A stretch of DNA of 64,000 bases. Source: Aurantibrevibacter litoralis (GTDB lineage: Bacteria > Bacteroidota > Bacteroidia > Flavobacteriales > Flavobacteriaceae). A model generated the notes under the pieces. That model did not search any database. It was given only the letters and a program-made list of their open reading frames with translations, and had not been told where the DNA came from. Both the position numbers and the translations under genes were made by a program. Below are positions 1 to 6,266 of the stretch, piece after piece (positions within the stretch are counted from its first letter, which is position 1; every line of letters begins with the position of its first letter). The stretch spans positions 1 through 64,000 of the forward strand of contig NZ_JAYEEQ010000019.1 of NCBI RefSeq assembly GCF_034651555.1, read 5' to 3'.

Positions 1-56
1 GACAACCTAATGCAGAGGATGGTGCAGGCACAACCTTGTTATATCAAAAATATTAG
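1..56 (+). CDS. possible 3' end of a gene truncated by the window edge
   Basis: Reading from base 3 gives a short open frame that ends with TAG at 54-56 and reads QPNAEDGAGTTLLYQKY, a plausible protein C terminus. The other two plus frames are less convincing. There is too little sequence to name a family, so this is only a candidate tail of a gene lying upstream of the window. Confidence 0.3.
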   Translation, partial: QPNAEDGAGTTLLYQKY

Positions 57-383
57 TAATTAAATGCCTAAGTCAATCTTATTATTTAATATTCGGTTAT
101 AGAGCTACAATTTTCGCCTGTTTTTATTCGGTAAAGTTATATTTATGAGATTCCGAATTCTTTCGCAATCATCTTCAGTCGTGTTCTTGAATTTAGGTCG
201 TTCACCATTTATTTTATTAGTTTTACTTTGGTTACGGTAAGTTTAGAAGATGTTCTCTTACGGGGTTTATTTTACATTGTGCATTGTTGAATTGATGTTT
301 TTTCCGTGCTCTTAAAGTTGCCTGTTTTATCTAAATTCAATTGGATGAATAAATTTAATCGTTTTGCTCTTTTTTTTTATTTC
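57..383. other. AT-rich intergenic stretch without a recognisable gene
   Basis: About 330 bases lie between the possible truncated gene at the left edge and the stop codon of the alkyltransferase-like gene. I see no convincing reading frame, RNA gene, hairpin terminator or repeat here. A short open frame from 306 runs into the opposite-strand atl gene and looks like chance. Confidence 0.5.
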
Positions 384-740
384 TTAATGTTTTTGATCGT
401 CCTTGCCCAGTTCTTTTGTAGGATCCCAAAAATGCCCATCAAAATCAACGATCTGATTGTTCACCACCGCCACACCCTCATTTTCTAACAATTGCTGCAT
501 TAAACTAGAACCGCCAAAATGGTGTTTCCCCGTTAAAAGTCCTTTTCTGTTAACGACCCTATGTGCAGGAATATCTTCCATAGCATGCGAATTATTTAAA
601 GCCCAACCCACCATTCGCGCGCTTCTTGCCGTGCCAAGGTATCGGGCAATTGCACCATAAGAGGTTACTTTGCCAAAGGGAATTTGCTTAGCCACCTCAT
701 ATACTTTTTCAAAAAAGTTGGTATTTTCCATGGAGGTCAT
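384..740 (-). CDS. alkyltransferase-like (ATL) DNA-repair protein
   Basis: This 118-residue protein has the DNA-binding domain of O6-alkylguanine-DNA alkyltransferases (helix-turn-helix near residues 20-45, PFGKVTSYGAIA). The active-site motif PCHRV is replaced by PAHRV, with Ala59 where the acceptor cysteine would be. Loss of that cysteine defines the ATL group, which binds O6-alkylguanine lesions without removing the alkyl group and hands them to nucleotide excision repair. The gene overlaps the stop of the lysE-family gene by four bases (ATGA), so it is the last gene of a trmB-lysE-atl operon. Met4 is an alternative start. The family call is firm; the repair role is inferred from the family. 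Confidence 0.85.
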   Translation of the reverse strand: MTSMENTNFFEKVYEVAKQIPFGKVTSYGAIARYLGTARSARMVGWALNNSHAMEDIPAHRVVNRKGLLTGKHHFGGSSLMQQLLENEGVAVVNNQIVDFDGHFWDPTKELGKDDQKH

Positions 741-1366
741 TGGTAGAAAATGCGGATGATGGTAATCGCCAATAGCACCACCATAAGGACACTTATAATA
801 TAGTTAGCATTTTTAGAAAAAGCATGCGATTTAGCTTCCAGTTTGTAAAAATAAACGGTGTAAAGGTACAAAACGGAAAAAGTACCGAGCCCGGCAGCCA
901 GCATAAAGGTAAGAATGTCTGCAGCTTGAAACTTAATCCAGCCTGAGGCGTTCCACATGGCATTTAAACCACTGTAATATGGGATGGTCAGTAAATTAAG
1001 TGCCGCTAAAAGCATTCCTTTAAAGAAACTATTTTTTTTGCTAAGGTTAAGCACCTTTACTTCATTTTTGGCGTTATCTTTTGCTTTAATAAAAAAGTAA
1101 ATGGCAAAAAAAGTAAATACAACTAGGGCAATTTTTAGCAAAAGATGGATTACCTCGGGATTATTAAAAAGAAATTTTGAAATAAGCACGGCGATATACG
1201 CCTGTATAAGAATCATGGTAGCGACGCCAAGACTAAATATAATTCCGTTTAGTTTGCCTTTCTCCACACTTGTTTTAGCCGCATTCATATTTAAAAGTCC
1301 GGGAGGGACGGTGGCCATGAAAGCTGCCGAATAGGTTACAAAAAAAAGGATTAATAAATGTTGCAT
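737..1366 (-). CDS. LysE family translocator
   Basis: This 209-residue inner-membrane protein has about six hydrophobic segments and the N-terminal PPGLLNMNAA stretch typical of the LysE/RhtB amino-acid exporter superfamily. Family members export amino acids or related small molecules by proton exchange, but the substrate here cannot be told from the sequence. It starts two bases after the trmB stop codon and overlaps the downstream atl gene by four bases, so it sits in the middle of a three-gene operon. Confidence 0.8.
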   Translation of the reverse strand: MQHLLILFFVTYSAAFMATVPPGLLNMNAAKTSVEKGKLNGIIFSLGVATMILIQAYIAVLISKFLFNNPEVIHLLLKIALVVFTFFAIYFFIKAKDNAKNEVKVLNLSKKNSFFKGMLLAALNLLTIPYYSGLNAMWNASGWIKFQAADILTFMLAAGLGTFSVLYLYTVYFYKLEAKSHAFSKNANYIISVLMVVLLAITIIRIFYQ

Positions 1367-1368
1367 GC

Positions 1369-2040
1369 CTACGATATCCGGAACTGTATATAGGTAATTG
1401 GTTTGCCTTGAACAAGATACTGCTTTTCGTAGAAAGTTTGTATTTCTAAAACTTCTTTTGGGCTTCCTTCGTTTTTATATACATCGTGGTTGGCATAGCG
1501 CACTTCTAACCCCAAGCCATGTAGCAGTCCCAAGGTGTAGCCATGCATAAACTCACTATCGGTCTTTAAATGCAACCAAGCCCCCGGTTTAAGAATGGTT
1601 CTATACTTTTCCAGAAACTTTTGATTGGTTAGCCGGTGTTTCGTTCGTTTGTATTTTATTTGTGGATCGGGAAACGTAATCCAAATTTCGGCCACCTCCT
1701 GCGGCGCAAAAAGCAGGTCTATAAGTTCTATTTCTGCTCTTAGAAAAGCCACGTTGTTTAAATTCTTCTCTAAGGCCAATTTGGCTCCTTGCCAAAAGCG
1801 TGCACCTTTAATATCGATGCCAATATAATTTTTTTGGGGATCTCGTTGCGCCAGTGCTACCGTATATTCTCCTTTACCGCAACCCAATTCCAGTACAATG
1901 GGATTGTCGTTCTTAAAAAAAGTGTGCCATTTGCCTCGAAAAGAAAAAAGCGATCGCAGCACTTCATCACGAGTGGGCTGCACTACATTAGAAAAACGCT
2001 CATTATCCTTAAACCTTTTGAGCTTATTTTTGCTCCCCAT
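1369..2040 (-). CDS. trmB: tRNA (guanine-N7-)-methyltransferase TrmB
   Basis: The enzyme methylates N7 of G46 in the variable loop of tRNAs using S-adenosylmethionine. The SAM-binding motif VLELGCGKGEY and the family motif ITFPDPQIKYKRTKHRL are present. The frame is open upstream to 2163, but the family normally begins with MGSKNKLKRF, so the ATG at 2040 is chosen and gives 223 residues, the usual length. A -7 promoter box at 2065-2072 fits this start and would lie inside the longer version. First gene of the trmB-lysE-atl operon. Confidence 0.92.
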   Translation of the reverse strand: MGSKNKLKRFKDNERFSNVVQPTRDEVLRSLFSFRGKWHTFFKNDNPIVLELGCGKGEYTVALAQRDPQKNYIGIDIKGARFWQGAKLALEKNLNNVAFLRAEIELIDLLFAPQEVAEIWITFPDPQIKYKRTKHRLTNQKFLEKYRTILKPGAWLHLKTDSEFMHGYTLGLLHGLGLEVRYANHDVYKNEGSPKEVLEIQTFYEKQYLVQGKPITYIQFRIS

Positions 2041-2064
2041 AGTCTTACGCATTAGCTGTGGGGG

Positions 2065-2072
2065 CAAAGCTA
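2065..2072 (-). promoter_or_regulatory. -7 promoter box of the trmB operon
   Basis: The minus strand reads TAGCTTTG, a perfect match to the Bacteroidota -7 consensus TAnnTTTG, 24 bases upstream of the chosen trmB start codon. It supports the shorter start. No clear -33 element was assigned. Confidence 0.5.
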
Positions 2073-2269
2073 CGGAATAAAAATAATCTGAATACAGGCT
2101 GATATCTCGGAATACTCTAGTAGGTCTCCGCCGAACGTGGTAACCCTTGAAAAGAAGCGTCATATTAGCGTTTTGATTATCGCCTAATTTTGAGCTCGAT
2201 GCCAGATAAAAAGGGCAAAAACACGAATATAGCTACCTCTTCATAGGTCGTGTGTTTTAGTTAGTCCAT

Positions 2270-2578
2270 TTAATCTCTAAATGCTTCCTCTGTATTTCCA
2301 AATGCATATTCATGCAATTGACAGTCATCATTAGAATTATACCATAATTGTTGGTCTGCACTTTCAAAGCATATTACAGGTCTGTATTCTTCTCTATCAA
2401 TTCTGATTTCACCTTGATCCTGAATCATTGCCAAATCAAAAGAAAAATCTCCACATATCTCTTTTGCTTTCTGTGACTCAATGTTATGATTTTTTAGCGT
2501 TTTCCTAAGTAAACATATCATCTGAAACTGCCATTCAATAGCCAGTTCTTCGTACTTATCATTATTTACAATTTCCAT
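2270..2578 (-). CDS. hypothetical protein, orphan small gene
   Basis: This 102-residue acidic, soluble protein has no signal peptide or membrane segment. The C-terminal half is rich in Asp/Glu and aromatic residues (CFESADQQLWYNSNDD). It stands alone between trmB and the sensor kinase, in AT-rich DNA with lower GC than its neighbours, which hints at an accessory gene. Small solitary acidic proteins of this kind are sometimes immunity proteins, but nothing in the sequence proves that. I do not recognise the family. Confidence 0.6.
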   Translation of the reverse strand: MEIVNNDKYEELAIEWQFQMICLLRKTLKNHNIESQKAKEICGDFSFDLAMIQDQGEIRIDREEYRPVICFESADQQLWYNSNDDCQLHEYAFGNTEEAFRD

Positions 2579-2711
2579 TTCTCAGTAACTTTCAGGAAGT
2601 TAATTTAGCTTTTACTTTTAAAAAGGCAGCTATTTCTTAAGTCCCTATAGTTTCGCTCTCTGAACTTTTTTCATGCCACGACATAATTTACGCTTTACTT
2701 TAAAACCACTT

Positions 2712-3761
2712 TTAAACTTGTTGTGCCTTTTCTAGGGTAAAAGAAAATTCGGATCCTACCTCAACAGCACTTTCTACGTAAATTTTTTCCTTGTGTGCCT
2801 CAATGATGTGCTTTACGATGGCCAGCCCTAAACCGGAGCCTCCCTCGGTTCTACTGCCGCTTTTATCCACCCTATAAAAGCGTTCAAAAAGACGGGGAAT
2901 GTGTTGCTTTTCTATTCCTTCGCCATTATCTGTAACCCGCACAATAACTTTATTTTTAATAAGGTTTTCTACACTCACTTCGGTAGTGCCATTGTCATTT
3001 CCGTATTTTATAGAATTTACTAAAAGATTGGTAAGCACCTGTTGTATCTTTTCTTTATCGGCATTCACAAAGATGGGTTCTTTGTAATGCATATCAAAAG
3101 TTAGCGAAATATTCCGCTTGGCGGCGCGCATTTCTAAAAGATCGAATACATTTTGTATCAGTTCAATGATATTAAAACGAGTCAATTCTAAGTGTAGATC
3201 TCCTACTTCCAGTTTGGTGATGAGGTCCAGATCTTTCACAATATAAATGAGCCGTTCTACACCTTTATAGGCGCGTTGTAGGTATTTCTTTCGAACGACC
3301 TTATCCTCTATAGCGCCATCTAACAAGGTTAAAATGTAGCCTTGTACCGTAAATAATGGTGTTTTTAGTTCATGTGAGACATTCCCTAAAAAATCGCGTC
3401 GGTATTCCTCCCTAATCTTAAGCGTATCGATCTCTATCTTTTTATCCTTGGCAAACTTTTCTATTTCCTGTGTTAAGGTATGCATATCTGTGGTGATGGT
3501 GCGCGAAGCCAGCGTGGAAGATTCTAAAAGAGACACATCATCGTAAATGCGTTTTATCCGTTTGTAAATAAAGGTTTCTACCCGAAATTGAATAATTAAA
3601 AACGCAACGACAAACGCCAGTATACCAAAAATAAAAAGTGTAAAGAGCTGAAAGATTTGTTGATACTGGAGAATAATTCCCAACAGTATGGTTAAGGCCA
3701 AAGAAATGATGAGCGAGGATCTAAACGCAAACTTATAAGACTTTTTTAGTCGAATCGCCAT
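2712..3761 (-). CDS. PhoR-like sensor histidine kinase
   Basis: This 349-residue inner-membrane kinase has two N-terminal transmembrane segments (about residues 15-32 and 38-58) with almost no periplasmic loop, then a HisKA domain with the phosphoacceptor His130 in SHELKTP, and a HATPase domain with N (NLLVNSIKYGN), G1 (DNGEGIE) and G2 (GGSGLGLAI) boxes. Its ATG overlaps the regulator's stop codon by one base, so the pair is translated together. The lack of a sensory loop resembles PhoR kinases that sense through other membrane proteins. The phosphate role is an inference from architecture and from the tandem sites upstream of the regulator. Confidence 0.88.
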   Translation of the reverse strand: MAIRLKKSYKFAFRSSLIISLALTILLGIILQYQQIFQLFTLFIFGILAFVVAFLIIQFRVETFIYKRIKRIYDDVSLLESSTLASRTITTDMHTLTQEIEKFAKDKKIEIDTLKIREEYRRDFLGNVSHELKTPLFTVQGYILTLLDGAIEDKVVRKKYLQRAYKGVERLIYIVKDLDLITKLEVGDLHLELTRFNIIELIQNVFDLLEMRAAKRNISLTFDMHYKEPIFVNADKEKIQQVLTNLLVNSIKYGNDNGTTEVSVENLIKNKVIVRVTDNGEGIEKQHIPRLFERFYRVDKSGSRTEGGSGLGLAIVKHIIEAHKEKIYVESAVEVGSEFSFTLEKAQQV

Positions 3762-4450
3762 TATAAAACAAACTTATACCCTACGCCTTTTACCGTTTTA
3801 AAATTGTCTTCTCCAATTTTTTCGCGCAATTTTCTTATGTGCACATCGATGGTTCTACCTCCCACAACCACTTCGTTGCCCCATACTTTGTCTAGAATAA
3901 CTTCTCTTTTAAAGACTTTATTTGGTTTTGAAGTTAGTAAGGCCAGTAATTCAAATTCCTTTCGAGGCAAGATAATTTCATCGCCGTTATTGATAATCTT
4001 GTATTCTTCTCGGTTGATGGTGATATGGCCTACTTGAATAATATCGTCTGCCTCCTTTACTTCCCCTTCTTTGAATCTTCGCAGTAACGCCTTAACCTTA
4101 CTAACCAAAACTTTTGGCTTTATAGGTTTGGTAATATAATCATCTGCTCCGGCATCAAAACCTGCCATCTGCGAATAATCCTCTCCGCGTGCCGTGAGAA
4201 ACGCAATAACCGTGTCTTCTAATCCTGCCGTATTTCTTATGGTTTCGCAGGCTTCTATGCCATCCATTTCGGGCATCATTACATCCATAATAATGAGATG
4301 GGGTTTCTTTTTTTTGGCCTTAGCCACTCCTTCTACCCCGTTTTTAGCAGTATATACGTCATACCCCTCGGCCGACAAATTGTAGCCCACAATTTCCAAA
4401 ATATCCGGTTCATCATCTACTAAAAGTATTCTTATGTCCTTTTTTTTCAT
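3761..4450 (-). CDS. PhoB/OmpR-family response regulator
   Basis: This 229-residue regulator has a receiver domain (acidic pair near residues 12-13, phosphoacceptor Asp56 in IIMDVMMPEMDG, Thr86, Lys108) and a C-terminal winged-helix DNA-binding domain (residues about 130-229, ending in GGRTIDVHIRKLREKIG and VKGVGYKF). It is the first gene of the regulator-kinase operon. The upstream intergenic region carries four TAACAT(T/A) sites, two of them exactly 11 bases apart, which resembles PhoB/PhoP binding sites. The identity as the phosphate regulator is likely but not proven. Confidence 0.88.
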   Translation of the reverse strand: MKKKDIRILLVDDEPDILEIVGYNLSAEGYDVYTAKNGVEGVAKAKKKKPHLIIMDVMMPEMDGIEACETIRNTAGLEDTVIAFLTARGEDYSQMAGFDAGADDYITKPIKPKVLVSKVKALLRRFKEGEVKEADDIIQVGHITINREEYKIINNGDEIILPRKEFELLALLTSKPNKVFKREVILDKVWGNEVVVGGRTIDVHIRKLREKIGEDNFKTVKGVGYKFVL

Positions 4451-4475
4451 GGGTTTTATGTAATGGTCATTTCGG

Positions 4476-4483
4476 CAAAAGTA
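4476..4483 (-). promoter_or_regulatory. -7 promoter box of the regulator-kinase operon
   Basis: The minus strand reads TACTTTTG, a perfect TAnnTTTG match, 25 bases upstream of the regulator start codon. Confidence 0.5.
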
Positions 4484-4511
4484 AAGATAATACTATTAGT
4501 CCTAACCTGCT

Positions 4512-4557
4512 TAACATTCATTTAATATGGTAACATTAAGATAACATTTATAACATA
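4512..4557. promoter_or_regulatory. tandem TAACATT direct repeats, candidate PhoB-type operator
   Basis: TAACATT occurs at 4512, 4531 and 4542, and TAACATA at 4551. The second and third copies are exactly 11 bases apart (7-base repeat plus 4-base spacer), the spacing known for PhoB/PhoP boxes, and the repeat core resembles the TTAACA unit of Bacillus Pho boxes. The site lies between the divergent regulator operon and the lipoprotein gene, so it could control both. Confidence 0.4.
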
Positions 4558-4665
4558 AAGGTTTAACCTGTAGGTAACTTCACTTTTACAACGGTGTGGT
4601 TTCTTTGCCCTGTTCTTAAATGACAGAAACTAACGAACAGAATTATGAAATTTAAAAAAACAGAA

Positions 4666-6078
4666 ATGAAAAAAATTGTATTTGCTTTAATGACGTTTGG
4701 CTCCTTAGCGATTGTATCGTGTAGCGATGATGACAGCGCTCCTATCATTGAGCCGCCTGTGGCCACTTGCAACGATGGAATTTTAAATAATGGTGAAACT
4801 GAAATTGATTGTGGCGGTCCAAACTGTGCGGCTTGCGTAGAAGAACCCCCTGTGGTTGCTACCTGTAATGATGGTATTTTGAATGGTGATGAAACCGAAA
4901 TAGATTTTGGCGGCTCTTGTGCCGGTGAGATAACCGTAACAGGTTTGATTGCTGAAGATACTACTTGGACTAGAAATAACATTTATCTTTTAGGCGGTAA
5001 AGTAGTAGTTGGTGTTGGCGTTACCTTAACCATAGAGCCCGGTACCATTATTAAAGGATTACCCGGAACAGGTTCCTTAGCTTCAGCGCTTATTGTACAA
5101 CGGGATTCTAAAATTAATGCCGTAGGAACACCAGAGCGACCTATTATCTTTACCAGTTCGCAAGATAACATTAAAGTAGGCGAAACTGCCGGTACCAATT
5201 TAGACCAAACCGATAATGGTCTTTGGGGTGGTGTATTGGTTTTGGGTAATGCGCCTGCTTCCTTATCGGGTGACGCTGCACAAACTCAAATTGAGGGAAT
5301 TCCTGCAAGCGATGCTTTTGGTTTATACGGTGGAAATGATCCGGCAGACGATTCCGGTGATTTGGCGTATATCTCTATACGACATGGGGGTGCCATTATT
5401 GGAGAGGCCAACGAAATAAATGGACTTACTTTAGGTGGTGTAGGTACCGGCACTTCAATAGACAATATTGAAATTGTAGGTAATGAAGATGACGGTTTAG
5501 AGATTTTTGGAGGAAGCGTAAACGTAACCAACGTATTTGTTTGGGCTGTTGCCGATGATGCTTTGGATTTTGATCAGGCTTGGACAGGAACTATAGATAA
5601 CGCGGTTGTAGTACAAGGCGTTCGATCTGATAGTGCTTTAGAATTAGATGGCCCAGAAGGTTCTGCTACCGGGTCTTACACGCTAAATAACATCACCATT
5701 TTTGGTAATACAGAAACCGGAGAAGGATTAGGAAACAGAAGAATAGCTGACTTTAGAGATGGACTTTTAGCCTCTATAAACAACGTATATGTTACCGGTT
5801 TTTTACCCACTACGTCTATAAGGTTAAACGGAGATAAATCTGCAACTACTTATAACGACGGTCTCCTAACGCTCAGCAACTGGCAAATTGTACTGCCAGA
5901 AGGTGTCGCAGCGGTAAACGAACTCTTTACCACCAGTAATGTAACCCTCCCAACGACCTACGTGGCCGATGGCAGTACTATCGCTACAGCGGTAACAGCG
6001 GGATCACAAACCGTGGGTGCTGATACTGCGGCTTTTAGTTGGACCTATAGCAATACTAAAGCTAGTTTAGGCTTTTAA
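4666..6078 (+). CDS. secreted lipoprotein with Cys-rich repeats and a right-handed beta-helix-like body
   Basis: An ATG seven codons earlier (4645) is possible; the one at 4666 puts a standard signal peptide first, with lipobox LAIVSC and an acidic run after the cysteine (CSDDD), an outer-membrane or surface export signal in Bacteroidota. Two tandem motifs follow (CNDGILNNGETEIDCGG and a second copy in which DCGG has become DFGG). The remaining 370 residues are rich in Gly, Asn, Thr and Ile with a repeating pattern like a parallel beta-helix (TIEPGTIIKG, then TSIDNIEIVGNEDDGLEIFGG). It sits just after the TAACATT sites and is followed by a terminator and a TonB receptor. I do not recognise a precise function; substrate binding with the neighbouring receptor is an inference. 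Confidence 0.75.
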   Translation: MKKIVFALMTFGSLAIVSCSDDDSAPIIEPPVATCNDGILNNGETEIDCGGPNCAACVEEPPVVATCNDGILNGDETEIDFGGSCAGEITVTGLIAEDTTWTRNNIYLLGGKVVVGVGVTLTIEPGTIIKGLPGTGSLASALIVQRDSKINAVGTPERPIIFTSSQDNIKVGETAGTNLDQTDNGLWGGVLVLGNAPASLSGDAAQTQIEGIPASDAFGLYGGNDPADDSGDLAYISIRHGGAIIGEANEINGLTLGGVGTGTSIDNIEIVGNEDDGLEIFGGSVNVTNVFVWAVADDALDFDQAWTGTIDNAVVVQGVRSDSALELDGPEGSATGSYTLNNITIFGNTETGEGLGNRRIADFRDGLLASINNVYVTGFLPTTSIRLNGDKSATTYNDGLLTLSNWQIVLPEGVAAVNELFTTSNVTLPTTYVADGSTIATAVTAGSQTVGADTAAFSWTYSNTKASLGF

Positions 6079-6111
6079 TTGTCTTTGCGCAATAGCAATC
6101 ATAACACTACA

Positions 6112-6142
6112 GTTGCTCGTTCCTTTTTTAGGAATGAGCAAC
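6112..6142 (+). terminator. hairpin terminator after the beta-helix lipoprotein
   Basis: GTTGCTCGTTCC and GGAATGAGCAAC pair over 12 bases (one G-T pair) around a loop of seven, followed by the T-rich TTGTTTGTT. It lies 33 bases after the lipoprotein stop and separates it from the receptor gene, which has its own promoter. Confidence 0.7.
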
Positions 6143-6254
6143 TTGTTTGTTACAACCTTATCAGTCTAAAAATACGAGTGCGACATCTCCTAAACCCAAA
6201 TAACCTAACCAAAGTACCCTTAAAAAATCACATTTCAAGGCATAAACACAATTC

Positions 6255-6262
6255 TAATTTTG
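6255..6262 (+). promoter_or_regulatory. -7 promoter box of the TonB-dependent receptor gene
   Basis: TAATTTTG matches TAnnTTTG perfectly and ends only four bases before the ATG at 6267, so transcription would begin at or very near the start codon. Confidence 0.5.
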
Positions 6263-6266
6263 CACA

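Noticed and set aside
306..488. 60-residue hydrophobic reading frame on the plus strand
   Set aside because: It overlaps the end of the alkyltransferase-like gene on the other strand, has no family features and no promoter that fits.
2041..2163. Extended N terminus of TrmB
   Set aside because: The extra 41 residues do not match the family, and a perfect -7 box at 2065-2072 lies within them.
4563..4982. 139-residue minus-strand frame opposite the lipoprotein start
   Set aside because: Its repeated SISVSSPFKIPSLQVAT segments are only the antisense of the Cys-rich repeats of the lipoprotein gene.
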